From: a bacterium
GTDB taxonomy: Bacteria; Bacillota; Clostridia; Lachnospirales; Lachnospiraceae
Length of the DNA stretch: 51,201 nt
Assembly: GCA_023663725.1 (NCBI GenBank)
Contig: JAMPGX010000020.1
Span: 1 to 51,201, forward strand
Direction: 5' to 3'
The first letter of the stretch is position 1. The number at the start of each line of letters is the position of its first letter. The notes below the pieces were generated by a model. The model was not told where the DNA came from. It did not search any database and saw nothing but the letters and a program-made list of their open reading frames with translations. The position numbers were made by a program, and so were the translations under genes. Positions 25,165 to 33,506 of the stretch are shown piece by piece.

Positions 25165-25899
25165 ATGAGTTTAGTAGCACCGGTAGAAGACGGCAAGATC
25201 GTGCAGACTTCCTCAGAGAGTTCTCTGAAAAAGGCGAAAAAGAGCTCTGAGAACGGCATGGATAAGGAGGCGTTCCTGCAGCTTCTGGTAGCACAGATGA
25301 AGTATCAGGACCCGTTGGAGCCCACATCCAACACGGAGTTTGTGACCCAGTACGCGCAGTTCTCGCAGGTGGAGCAGCTCCAGAACATGGCTGGCAACAT
25401 GGAATTGCAGAGAGCTAGCAATATGGTGGGACAGCATGTGAGAGTCAAGACGGTCAGCACTGGCGGCGACACCAATTATGTGGAGGGCAAGGTAGATTAT
25501 GTGGCCTATGAGAACGGTAAGGCTTATCTGTCCATAGGTGGGAAAACATATTCGATTGGCGATGTTGACACCATTGCGGACGAGGAATACCTGGAGGCGT
25601 TCAATCTGGCGCTTGAGTGGGTTACCGAGCTGAATAAGCTGCCCAGCCTGAGTACAGTGTCCTTGGACGAGGCGGAGAAGATTGACAAGTTGAAGGAAGA
25701 CTACGACAATATGAGCGATTATCAGAAGTCCTTTATTGCCAGCGACAAAGTCAAGGATCTGGAAGCCTATGTGGAGAAGATCGCGGAAGCTCGCAGGATT
25801 GCTGAGGAACTTGAAAAAGAGAAAACAGAGGGAACCGACAAGACAGAAGAGACAGAGTCGGCTGAGGAAACTGACAAGACGGATGCGGCAGATCAGTGA
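25165..25899 (+). CDS. flgD: Hook-capping protein FlgD with helical C-terminal extension
   Basis: A 244-residue scaffold that caps the growing hook. The N-terminal FlgD signature FLQLLVAQMKYQDPLEPTSN, then TEFVTQYAQFSQVEQLQNMA, is clear, and residues about 90-135 form the short beta domain. From about 165 to 210 there is an unusual helical module (LDEAEKIDKLKEDYDNMSDY, QKSFIASDKVKDLEAYVEKI) resembling a repeat in Firmicute surface proteins, followed by a Glu/Thr/Lys tail. AGAAAGGAG precedes the ATG. Confidence 0.92.
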   Translation: MSLVAPVEDGKIVQTSSESSLKKAKKSSENGMDKEAFLQLLVAQMKYQDPLEPTSNTEFVTQYAQFSQVEQLQNMAGNMELQRASNMVGQHVRVKTVSTGGDTNYVEGKVDYVAYENGKAYLSIGGKTYSIGDVDTIADEEYLEAFNLALEWVTELNKLPSLSTVSLDEAEKIDKLKEDYDNMSDYQKSFIASDKVKDLEAYVEKIAEARRIAEELEKEKTEGTDKTEETESAEETDKTDAADQ

Positions 25900-25935
25900 G
25901 CACGCGACAAGCGGAAAGGATGAGGGAATGAAGAG

Positions 25936-26337
25936 ATGAGAATACAGGATTCTGAATTCCTGACTGCGCTGCAGCTGCAAGAACAGGTCACAGGCCAGAG
26001 GGGACGGATCAATCCCCAGCAGGGCTTGGCGGGAGAGAGGCTTTCCTTCCAGGAGGTTCTGCAGAAAAAGGTACAGACCGAAGACAACTTAAGGTTCTCC
26101 AAGCATGCCAGTGTAAGGCTAAAGCAAAGAGGTATTGATCTTACCGACGGGCAATTGGAGAGATTGCTGGATGGAACCAGAAGGGCAGGACAAAAGGGAA
26201 TCAAAGACTCCCTGGTGATTGTGGATGAGTTGGCTTTTATTGTGAACATTCCCAATAGCACTGTAGTTACTGCCATGGACAGCAAGGATGCAGTCGAGAA
26301 CATATTTACCAATATCGACGGAGCCGTAATCATGTAG
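25936..26337 (+). CDS. Flagellar operon protein, TIGR02530 family
   Basis: A 133-residue small protein found between flgD and flgE in many Firmicute flagellar operons. Its hallmark is the core FSKHASVRLKQRGIDLTDGQ and the end FIVNIPNSTVVTAMD. Its biochemical role has not been established to my knowledge; position suggests a hook-assembly accessory. It is soluble, without a signal peptide. ATG 25936 follows a GGAAAGGATGAGGG purine stretch. Confidence 0.85.
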   Translation: MRIQDSEFLTALQLQEQVTGQRGRINPQQGLAGERLSFQEVLQKKVQTEDNLRFSKHASVRLKQRGIDLTDGQLERLLDGTRRAGQKGIKDSLVIVDELAFIVNIPNSTVVTAMDSKDAVENIFTNIDGAVIM

Positions 26338-26428
26338 CCGGACCTTTATAGGAGGCGAATATCTCCCGAATGATGGAAGGAGAGACGAAGAGCGGCGAGT
26401 TAGTTCAAAAACAGGAGGTCATTCTACC

Positions 26429-28186
26429 ATGATGAGATCACTTTATTCTGGCGTGTCAGGTCTGAAGACACATCAGGTAAAAATGGATGTAATCGGTAAT
26501 AACATTGCAAACGTAAATACTACAGCATATAAGTCCAGCTCGATCACTTTCAATGCGCTGATGAGCCAGACCACCAAGAGAGCCAGCGGCCCCAATGCGC
26601 TGACAGGTGTGGGCGGTACCAACGCCAGACAGATCGGTCTGGGTGTTAAGAGCGGTGCTATCAACACCAATATTGCAGGGCAGGGATCCAGTCAGTCCAC
26701 CGGTAACCCCTTTGATATCATGATCACTGGAGACGCATTTTTTGTCGTAAACAATGGCGTGTCCAACTATTTCACCAGAGACGGTTCCTTCTATGTGGAC
26801 GGTGGCGGCAATCTGGCCATGACGAGCACAGGCTACAATGTCATGGGCTGGCAGGTGGATGAAGAGACCCAGAATATTAAGAAGGACACGGTTACGGCGC
26901 TGCGGATTATGAATCAGGCTAATATGACCTATCCGCCTGAGGCTACCTCCAAGGCTATTATCGGCGGTGTAATCGACAGCAATGACAAGGATGTGACAAG
27001 TGTCAACGGCAAGTCCATGAACCTTAACTTCTATGATGCGTTGGGCTACAGCTACACGGCAAGGCTTGTCATGAAGCAGTCTGACAACCCGCATGTATTC
27101 AGCCTGGAGTTGGATCGGATATTGGATTCTACGGGTAAGGAAATCAGGGATAACGAGGGCAATACTATTGACGTCAAGTCCATTGTCAAGCTGTCCGAAA
27201 CCAACAGGAGTATGGCCAAGAAGACTAAGGTGGGTTTGGATACTACGGCCTACAGATGGGATGGCACTCAGCTCAAGACGGCTGCGACTCCTCCTACTAC
27301 GCTGGCAGACTTGACGACCATGTTTGATGCGAACGGTGAGTTGAACGATCTGAAGGCTACCTGCTTTACCGACAATGGCGTCACAGTCACAGTGGGAGAG
27401 GCAATTGACAATATTGCCAAGGCTCACGGCTTTGAGGGCTCCACAGATGAGTTCCTGAAGTTGGCTATGGAGGACCCCGCTAAACCGGGAGAATATGTCA
27501 AGATGTCTCAACTCTTGAACAACGCCCGCACTGGCGGTACGCCGGCGTTCCCGCTGATGGATACCACCAATAACAGCGTGGAGATGGATGGACGTGTCTT
27601 TGACGGCATCATTGTGAACTACGACGCCGATACCGGCAAGTTCAATGGCATCAATGTGGAGAATCCTACCAGCAATGAGTTTGTTCTGAAATTCAGTGAA
27701 TTGGGCGGCAACTTCTCCGACATAACGGTAGATATGTCGCAGAGCTCCAACTATGACAAGAAGGGTACATCTACGATAGGCGCCACCAGAGGAGATGTGG
27801 ATGGACTGGGCGAGGGACGCAGACTGGGTGAGATGATCGGCCTTACCGTTCAGGACAACGGAATGATCTATGCCACCTACGACAGCGGCATGACCAAGCT
27901 GCTTGGACAGATTGCCACAGCCATGTTTGCCAATGCCTCCGGCCTGGAGAAGAATGGAGATAATCTGTATTCCGCCACTCTGAACTCTGGTGAGTTTGAT
28001 GGTATCGGCGTGGATATCACCGCTGACGGCGGTTATATGACTACCGGACAGCTGGAGATGAGTAATGTGGATCTATCCTCTGAGTTTACAGAGATGATTA
28101 CCACACAGAGAGGATTCCAGGCAAATAGCCGTATCATCACCGTATCCGATACACTGCTGGAAGAATTGACCAATTTGAAGAGATAA
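26429..28186 (+). CDS. flgE: Flagellar hook protein FlgE
   Basis: A 585-residue hook subunit. The N-terminus has MRSLYSGVSGLKTHQVKMDV and NNIANVNTTAYKSSSITFN, and the C-terminus has MSNVDLSSEFTEMITTQRGF and ANSRIITVSDTLLEELTNLK, the paired helices of hook-family proteins. The centre is larger than in enteric FlgE, with an extra domain between about 220 and 420, as in other Clostridia. Two adjacent ATGs exist; AGGAGG lies 10 bases before the first. The short length of FlgG/FlgF is not matched, which supports FlgE. Confidence 0.94.
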   Translation: MMRSLYSGVSGLKTHQVKMDVIGNNIANVNTTAYKSSSITFNALMSQTTKRASGPNALTGVGGTNARQIGLGVKSGAINTNIAGQGSSQSTGNPFDIMITGDAFFVVNNGVSNYFTRDGSFYVDGGGNLAMTSTGYNVMGWQVDEETQNIKKDTVTALRIMNQANMTYPPEATSKAIIGGVIDSNDKDVTSVNGKSMNLNFYDALGYSYTARLVMKQSDNPHVFSLELDRILDSTGKEIRDNEGNTIDVKSIVKLSETNRSMAKKTKVGLDTTAYRWDGTQLKTAATPPTTLADLTTMFDANGELNDLKATCFTDNGVTVTVGEAIDNIAKAHGFEGSTDEFLKLAMEDPAKPGEYVKMSQLLNNARTGGTPAFPLMDTTNNSVEMDGRVFDGIIVNYDADTGKFNGINVENPTSNEFVLKFSELGGNFSDITVDMSQSSNYDKKGTSTIGATRGDVDGLGEGRRLGEMIGLTVQDNGMIYATYDSGMTKLLGQIATAMFANASGLEKNGDNLYSATLNSGEFDGIGVDITADGGYMTTGQLEMSNVDLSSEFTEMITTQRGFQANSRIITVSDTLLEELTNLKR

Positions 28187-28214
28187 TTTTATTTATTCAA
28201 AAAAGATAATACAA

Positions 28215-28244
28215 AGGGCTATGCGCCATGCGGCACATGGCCCT
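28215..28244 (+). promoter_or_regulatory. 13-bp stem-loop at the flgE/flbD junction
   Basis: The left arm 28215-28227 (AGGGCTATGCGCC) pairs with 28232-28244 (GGCACATGGCCCT) around ATGC, with two wobble pairs. No T-tract follows, so full termination is unlikely. A stable stem right after the most heavily needed structural gene could act as a 3' stabiliser or partial attenuator. Confidence 0.65.
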
Positions 28245-28278
28245 CTTGCGGTGTCTCGTAAAGGAGGCAAAAACAGCG

Positions 28279-28467
28279 ATGATTGAGGTAACAAAAATAA
28301 ATGGTAAAAAAATACTAGTTAACCCGGATTTGTTGGAAATAGTGGAAGAAACGCCAGATACAGTGGTCACTTTGACAACTGGAAAAAAAATAATTGTAAA
28401 AGAAAGTAGACAAGAGATAAAAAATCTAGTAAAATCATATAGAAAGGATATTTTTGCAGGTACATAA
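28279..28467 (+). CDS. flbD: FlbD/SwrD family small flagellar protein
   Basis: A 62-residue protein beginning MIEVTKINGKKILVNPDLLE, the FlbD family (SwrD in Bacillus subtilis, where it raises motor power for swarming). The family consists of one small beta-rich domain with a basic C-terminal helix, visible here as QEIKNLVKSYRKDI. AAGGAGG lies 11 bases before ATG 28279. It immediately precedes motA, which agrees with a role at the stator. Confidence 0.9.
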   Translation: MIEVTKINGKKILVNPDLLEIVEETPDTVVTLTTGKKIIVKESRQEIKNLVKSYRKDIFAGT

Positions 28468-28494
28468 GTCTACGCAAAATGTTAGGTGGTTGTT

Positions 28495-29283
28495 GTGGAT
28501 ATAGCTTCAATTGTTGGTATTATAATGGGTTTTCTGATGTTGGTGTATGGCATCATCTCCAACCATGCGGACCTAATGACTTACTTGAATTTTCCTTCTG
28601 CAGTCATCACTTTCGGTGGAGCGCTCTTTGCTGTGATGCTCAGCTGTTCCATGCATGATTTCTTGAATGGACTCAAGAGCATCAAGCTGGTATTCAAGGC
28701 TTCTGTGATGAATACCTCTGAGATGATAAAGAGTATTATTGACCTGTCAAACGTAGCCAGAAAAGAGGGCCTGCTATCTTTGGAGGAGGCGGCGGCGGAT
28801 CTGGATGAGCCCTTTCTGAAAAAGGGAATTCTGTTGATTGTGGATGGTACCGATCCGGATCTGGTGCGCGGTATTATGGAGACGGAGCTGGTCAGTATTG
28901 AGAGCCGTCACAAGACGGTGATCGGATTCTGGGAGAATCTGGCATCCATGGGTCCTGCCTGGGGTATGATTGGTACTCTGGTAGGTCTGGTAAACATGCT
29001 GAATAACATGCAGGATCCCAGCAAAATCGGTGGAGATATGGCTGTGGCGCTGATTACCACGCTGTATGGCTCGGTGTTGGCTAACTGGCTGTGTACCCCC
29101 GTAGCTAACAAGCTTAAGGCGCAGAACGCTCAGGAGATGCAGCTCAAGGAGATCATGGTGGAGGGCCTTCTATCTATTCAAGCTGGAGAGAATCCCCGTG
29201 TAATTGAAGAGAAGCTGAAGTCCTTCTTGTCTCCTGCAGAGAGAGGGAATGAGAGTGGAGATGAGGCAGGAGGTGAAGAATAA
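28495..29283 (+). CDS. motA: Flagellar stator protein MotA
   Basis: A 262-residue four-helix membrane protein of the proton or sodium channel that powers rotation. Family blocks are SAVITFGGALFAVML and PAWGMIGTLVGLVNML, with a cytoplasmic loop between helices 2 and 3 that contacts FliG. The start is probably GTG at 28495 (AGGTGG 5 bases upstream), giving MDIASIVGIIMGF; GTG at 28486 is an alternative. It overlaps motB by one base. Confidence 0.94.
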   Translation: MDIASIVGIIMGFLMLVYGIISNHADLMTYLNFPSAVITFGGALFAVMLSCSMHDFLNGLKSIKLVFKASVMNTSEMIKSIIDLSNVARKEGLLSLEEAAADLDEPFLKKGILLIVDGTDPDLVRGIMETELVSIESRHKTVIGFWENLASMGPAWGMIGTLVGLVNMLNNMQDPSKIGGDMAVALITTLYGSVLANWLCTPVANKLKAQNAQEMQLKEIMVEGLLSIQAGENPRVIEEKLKSFLSPAERGNESGDEAGGEE

Positions 29284-30125
29284 TGGCGAAGCGTAAGCCA
29301 GAGGAGCCACCTGCAGGACTGGCGCCATGGATGGCGACGTTCAGTGACTTGATGAATCTGCTGCTGTGTTTTTTCGTGCTTTTGTTTTCCATGTCTTCTA
29401 TCAACGAGGAGAAATGGCAGGAGTTTCTCATCTCGATGTCCTCTGCTTTCAGCGTTCTGGATGGAGGCGCTACCGCGATAGGGGACGGTATATTAATCAG
29501 CAATGGCGTAAGTCAGCTTAACGATCTGGACGAATATATCAACAGCACAGGCAAGAATGCAGACAGCGAGACAGACTCCGATCAGTTTGAACAGTTTGAG
29601 GCAGAGGGAGACGCGCAGGAGGAGCTCTTTCAGAAGTATCAGGAGGCTCTGGACGAACAGAACCTGAAGCTGAATGAAGAACTGGCAGAGCGCGTCACAG
29701 AGGCAGTGCAAGAGAGCAATATGGGGGAGCAGATCGAGGTGAATTTTAACTCGGAGTATGTACTGTTATCCTTGAAGGGTGCTTTTCTGTTTGACTCGGG
29801 TAAGGCGGCAATCCGTGAGGAAGCCTATTACACATTGGACAGGGTAGGCGTGATTCTGGAGAGATATGCGGGAGGAACCATTGAGATTGAAGGGCATACG
29901 GATAATGTCCCCATGCACAGTGCTCAGTTTGCCAATAATAATGAATTGAGCAGTGCAAGGGCGTTGTCGGTATTTGATTATTTGATGGAGAATACCGCTC
30001 TGGATCCCGCCAGAATTAAACATTCTGGCAGAGGAGAATATGTGCCTGTGGCTGACAATGGAACAGAGGCCGGCAGAGCGAAGAACAGAAGGGTTGAAAT
30101 TCGGATATATAATCCATCTGTATAG
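29283..30125 (+). CDS. motB: Flagellar stator protein MotB
   Basis: A 280-residue partner of MotA. One transmembrane helix near 20-42 contains the ion-carrying D22 (ATFSDLMNLLLCFF). The C-terminal OmpA-like peptidoglycan-binding domain (about 160-280) shows TIEIEGHTDNVPM and NRRVEIRIYNPS. The sequence alone does not firmly settle H+ versus Na+ coupling. The start overlaps the motA stop (TAATG), implying translational coupling and equal expression. Confidence 0.95.
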   Translation: MAKRKPEEPPAGLAPWMATFSDLMNLLLCFFVLLFSMSSINEEKWQEFLISMSSAFSVLDGGATAIGDGILISNGVSQLNDLDEYINSTGKNADSETDSDQFEQFEAEGDAQEELFQKYQEALDEQNLKLNEELAERVTEAVQESNMGEQIEVNFNSEYVLLSLKGAFLFDSGKAAIREEAYYTLDRVGVILERYAGGTIEIEGHTDNVPMHSAQFANNNELSSARALSVFDYLMENTALDPARIKHSGRGEYVPVADNGTEAGRAKNRRVEIRIYNPSV

Positions 30126-30157
30126 TGAATAGAGATAAGGAAGGGACGATTGTTGCA

Positions 30158-30682
30158 ATGAAAAAGAATTTACTGTCAGTTTTAGTGCTGGCCCTGGTGC
30201 TGGTAAATGTGATTCTGTCAGCAGTGATGATGTTCAGCGTGCTCAGCACCAATAAAAAGACTGCGGCGCTGGTAAACAGCGTGACATCCATTCTGAATCT
30301 GGAGATAGAGCAGCCAGGCGAAGAGGAGCGGGCTGTTCCCATGTCTGATCTGGCTTTCTGGAATCTGGAGGGCAAGATGGTGATCCCTTTGAAAAATGTG
30401 GAAGGGGATGACGGAAAGCCACGTTACCTCGTTCTGGAAGGGATAGCTTTCTCCATGAATACCAAGGAGAAAGGATATAAGACCTACGGGGAGGATGTAT
30501 TGGCGGGTGCTTATGCCAGTGTAATCAAGGATGAGATTACCAATGTAGTGAGCGAATTGACCGTGGAGGATTGTACAAATCATTTTGAGGAGATCAGGGA
30601 TGAGATTCTCAAGAGGGTACAGGGCCTGTTTGATAAGGACTTTATTTACAGCGTTGTAGTCAGTACACGGCAAATCCAATAA
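30158..30682 (+). CDS. fliL: Flagellar basal-body-associated protein FliL
   Basis: A 174-residue single-pass membrane protein that surrounds or stabilises the stator. The transmembrane helix is at about 3-28 (LLSVLVLALVLVNVILSAVM); the periplasmic-side domain ends with the usual C-terminus DFIYSVVVSTRQIQ. ATG 30158 has AAGGAAGG before it; a GTG at 30125 overlapping motB is an alternative. Identification is from topology, C-terminal pattern and the slot between motB and fliM. Confidence 0.88.
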   Translation: MKKNLLSVLVLALVLVNVILSAVMMFSVLSTNKKTAALVNSVTSILNLEIEQPGEEERAVPMSDLAFWNLEGKMVIPLKNVEGDDGKPRYLVLEGIAFSMNTKEKGYKTYGEDVLAGAYASVIKDEITNVVSELTVEDCTNHFEEIRDEILKRVQGLFDKDFIYSVVVSTRQIQ

Positions 30683-30683
30683 A

Positions 30684-30717
30684 CACCTCTGTCAGAGGGT
30701 AGATCAGACAGGAGGTG
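30684..30717 (+). promoter_or_regulatory. Stem sequestering the fliM ribosome-binding site
   Basis: CACCTCTGTC (30684-30693) pairs with GACAGGAGGTG (30707-30717) over 10 bp with one bulged G. The 3' arm is the fliM Shine-Dalgarno sequence AGGAGGTG. The 5' arm begins 2 bases after the fliL stop, so a ribosome finishing fliL would cover and open it, coupling fliM translation to fliL. Confidence 0.6.
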
Positions 30718-30724
30718 AGAAGAT

Positions 30725-31705
30725 TTGGGCGAGGTATTATCGCAAAGCGAGATAGATAACCTGCTGGCAATGATGTCAGCCGGCGAGCTTGATGTAGATA
30801 AGATGCAGGATGATGAGGAGAAGCAGGTTAAAAATTATGATTTTAACCGCCCAGCTAAGTTTTCCAAGGAGCATCTGAGAACGCTGGAGATCATCTATGA
30901 GCATTATGGCAGATTGATTTCGACCAACCTGCCTGTATATCTGCGCAAGAATGTGCAGGTGTCAGTGTCCAGCTCTGAGACAGTAACCTTCTCAGAGTTC
31001 AGTAATGCGTTATCCAATCCGGTTATATTGGGGATTTTAAGTTTTCAACCCCTTAATGGCAATATCATTGTGGAATTGTCCGCTAACTTGGGGTATGCGA
31101 TGATTGATCGCATGTTGGGGGGCAGCGGTGTTCCCCTGGAGAAGAGCAGAAGCTTTTCAGAGATAGAGATGACCATAATCGAGAAGATGATGGTGTTGTT
31201 TACGCAACTGATGCGTGACCCCTGGAAAAATGTGTTGGAGATATCTCCCATGCTGAGCAGGCTGGAAACCAATCCGCAGTTTGCACAGATTGTAGCCCCC
31301 ACAGACATGACAGCCATTGTCACGTTGAATATGAAGATAGGCGATGTGGAGGGATATATCAATATCTGTCTTCCGTTCCTGACGTTGGAGGACATCATGG
31401 ATAAGCTCAATACCAAGTACTGGTATTCGACCATGCAGGAGAACAGGGATCAGAATTATGAAGAATACATAGAGGCCCTGATCCGCAAGGTGGATATTCC
31501 GGTTAAGGCGGTGTTGGGAAAGAGCAATATATCTGTGGCCGATTTCCTGGGACTTCAGGTTGGGGATTGCATCCGGCTGAACACAAGAGTGGACAGCGAG
31601 ATGGATGTATATGTGGGGAATATTAAGAAATTTACAGCGCTTCCCGGCGCCAATAATGATGCCTATGCTGTGCGAGTCACCACGGTGATTCATGAGGACG
31701 AATAG
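30725..31705 (+). CDS. fliM: Flagellar motor switch protein FliM
   Basis: A 326-residue C-ring protein that binds phosphorylated CheY and, with FliG and FliY, sets rotation direction. The N-terminal CheY-binding peptide LSQSEIDNLLAMM is present, then the CheC-like middle domain and the C-terminal FliN-like domain (VKAVLGKSNISVADFLGLQV, GDCIRLNTRVDSEMDVYV). The start is TTG at 30725, placed 7 bases after AGGAGGTG; the site is within a predicted stem. Confidence 0.95.
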   Translation: MGEVLSQSEIDNLLAMMSAGELDVDKMQDDEEKQVKNYDFNRPAKFSKEHLRTLEIIYEHYGRLISTNLPVYLRKNVQVSVSSSETVTFSEFSNALSNPVILGILSFQPLNGNIIVELSANLGYAMIDRMLGGSGVPLEKSRSFSEIEMTIIEKMMVLFTQLMRDPWKNVLEISPMLSRLETNPQFAQIVAPTDMTAIVTLNMKIGDVEGYINICLPFLTLEDIMDKLNTKYWYSTMQENRDQNYEEYIEALIRKVDIPVKAVLGKSNISVADFLGLQVGDCIRLNTRVDSEMDVYVGNIKKFTALPGANNDAYAVRVTTVIHEDE

Positions 31706-31766
31706 ACAGCGGGAAGGCTTTGACAGGAAAAAAAGGTGGCCCATAGGCTGCAGAATGGAGGATGAC

Positions 31767-33113
31767 ATGGATGGAGATGGAATGCTGTCACAGGACGAGA
31801 TCAATGCCCTGCTAAACGGTATGGATCTGTCCGGTGATGCTGGCAGTGCTTCGACAGGCTCCAACGACGCGCAGGAGGAGCAAATTGACGAAAGCCTGTT
31901 GTCAGAAGTGGAAAAGGACGCAATCGGCGAGGTGGCAAATATCAGTATGGGCTCGTCCGCAACGACCTTGTATTCACTGGTCAATAGAAAAGTAAATATC
32001 ACTACTCCCGTGGTTACTCTGGCGAGATGGAAGAGTTTGCTGGACGAGTATGAGAGACCCTGTGTTTTTATCCAGATCAAATATACGCATGGACTGGACG
32101 GCACGAACATTCTGGTGCTGAAGGAGAGAGACGTGAGAGTTATCACGGATCTGATGATGGGAGGTGACGGCAACGCCGAAGATGAGGGAGAGATAACGGA
32201 GTTGCATTTGAGCGCGATTTCCGAGGCGATGAATCAGATGATGGGGTCATCGGCGACGTCACTCTCCACGATGTTGGGAACCATGATTGATATCAGCCCA
32301 CCGAATGCGGATCTGTTGGATCTGGCTGAATATACAGACGGATCGGAATTATCTCCGTTTTTGGGTGGCACCTTTGTAAAAGTCAGATTTTCCATGCAGA
32401 TCGGGGATTTGGTGGACAGCAATATCATGCAGCTGTACCCGATTGAATTTGCCAAGAGGATTGTGGATACCTTTATGGGTGCGCAGATGGGAGGCGGAGG
32501 CGCGGAGGCAACGCCTGAACCTGCTCCGGAGCCAGTGCAGCCACAGCCGCAGTCGCAGCCGCAAATGGGGATGCAGCAGGACATGGGAATGAATCCTCAG
32601 ATGGGAATGAGTCCTCAAATGGGAATGGAGTCCCAGATGGGAATGAATCCCCAGATGGGAATGAATCCTCAGATGGGAATGAATCCTCAGATGGGAATGA
32701 ATCCTCAGATGGGAATGAATCCCCAGATGGGAATGAATCCTCAGATGGGAATGAATCCTCAGATGATGAATATGAATGCCTACGGGTACAATCCCTACGG
32801 GCAGATGCCAATGCAAAATGTAAGTGTCCAGCCGGCACAATTCCAGAGCTTCTCAGCGGATTTGAGTGCTGTGACCGGCAAGGAGAATATTGGGCTGATC
32901 ATGGATGTCCCGCTGGAGGTCACTGTGGAGTTGGGCAGGACTACCAAATCTATCTCAGATATTTTGGACTTTGCTCCAGGCACTATCATTGAATTGAACA
33001 GGATTGCTGGCGAGCCCATAGACGTATTGGTGAATGGAAAATTTGTTGCAAAGGGTGAAGTTGTAGTAATTGAAGAATGTTTTGGTATCAAGGTTACAGA
33101 AATTATCAAATAA
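31767..33113 (+). CDS. fliY: Flagellar motor switch phosphatase FliY (CheC-like + FliN domain)
   Basis: A 448-residue switch protein combining CheY-P phosphatase and C-ring roles. The N-terminus has a CheY-binding peptide (LSQDEINALLNGM). The CheC-like domain has both phosphatase centres, E55/N58 (GEVANISMGSSATTL) and E153/N156 (SEAMNQMMGSSATSL). A Pro/Gln linker is followed by ten hexapeptide repeats of MGMNPQ type (273-332) and then the C-terminal FliN domain (about 372-448). ATG 31767 is chosen because GGAGG lies 5 bases upstream; other in-frame ATGs exist. The repeat linker is unusual and raises the length above typical FliY (~380). Confidence 0.93.
   Translation: MDGDGMLSQDEINALLNGMDLSGDAGSASTGSNDAQEEQIDESLLSEVEKDAIGEVANISMGSSATTLYSLVNRKVNITTPVVTLARWKSLLDEYERPCVFIQIKYTHGLDGTNILVLKERDVRVITDLMMGGDGNAEDEGEITELHLSAISEAMNQMMGSSATSLSTMLGTMIDISPPNADLLDLAEYTDGSELSPFLGGTFVKVRFSMQIGDLVDSNIMQLYPIEFAKRIVDTFMGAQMGGGGAEATPEPAPEPVQPQPQSQPQMGMQQDMGMNPQMGMSPQMGMESQMGMNPQMGMNPQMGMNPQMGMNPQMGMNPQMGMNPQMGMNPQMMNMNAYGYNPYGQMPMQNVSVQPAQFQSFSADLSAVTGKENIGLIMDVPLEVTVELGRTTKSISDILDFAPGTIIELNRIAGEPIDVLVNGKFVAKGEVVVIEECFGIKVTEIIK
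32583..32762 (+). repeat. Ten-unit 18-bp tandem repeat in fliY
   Basis: Exactly ten units of 18 bp (consensus ATGGGAATGAATCCTCAG) run without interruption. Units 2 and 3 vary (MGMSPQ, MGMESQ); the remaining eight encode MGMNPQ, differing only by silent CCT/CCC changes. The near-identity points to recent expansion, and in-frame units allow length change without loss of FliY. Confidence 0.95.
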
Positions 33114-33143
33114 ACTAAGATGTCACAGAAAATGGAGGACAAT

Positions 33144-33506
33144 ATGGCAAAGAATATTTTGATTTGTGATGACGCGGCGTTTATGAGGATGATGATCAAG
33201 GACATCCTGAGCAAGAACGGTTACAATGTAGTCGGGGAGGCGGAGAACGGTGCAAGGGCAGTGGAGAAATATGCAGAGTTGAAGCCTGATCTGGTGTTGA
33301 TGGATATTACGATGCCGGAGATGGATGGCATTGCCGCGCTGAAGTCTATCAAGTCTTCAGATCCGGGGGCTACTGTGATTATGTGTTCCGCAATGGGTCA
33401 GCAGGCGATGGTTATTGAATCAATTCAGGCAGGCGCCAAGGATTTCATTGTGAAACCCTTTCAGGCGGACCGCGTAATTGAGGCGGTCAAGAAGGTCGTA
33501 GGCTGA
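33144..33506 (+). CDS. cheY: Chemotaxis response regulator CheY
   Basis: A 120-residue single receiver domain phosphorylated by CheA; CheY-P binds FliM and FliY. Key residues are D9/D10 (ILICDDAAFMR), phospho-acceptor D54 (LVLMDITMPEMDG), S82 and K104 (VKPFQ). ATG 33144 has GGAGG 5 bases upstream; an in-frame ATG 8 codons earlier lacks one. It lies between fliY and fliO, as in Bacillus. Confidence 0.95.
   Translation: MAKNILICDDAAFMRMMIKDILSKNGYNVVGEAENGARAVEKYAELKPDLVLMDITMPEMDGIAALKSIKSSDPGATVIMCSAMGQQAMVIESIQAGAKDFIVKPFQADRVIEAVKKVVG

Noticed and set aside
26456-27511. 351-codon minus-strand frame opposite flgE
   Set aside because: FlgE is unambiguous on the + strand and the antisense translation resembles no protein family.
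31157-32173. 338-codon minus-strand frame opposite fliM and fliY
   Set aside because: It crosses two recognised + strand genes and the short gap between them and has no protein-like features.
32583-32762. Possible CRISPR array
   Set aside because: Units are contiguous 18-bp repeats without spacers, in frame within a gene, and no cas genes are near.
32349-32840. Minus-strand repeat proteins (RIHSHL- and EDSFPS-type) opposite the fliY repeat
   Set aside because: Any frame of an 18-bp repeat gives a repetitive peptide; only the + frame joins two real domains.
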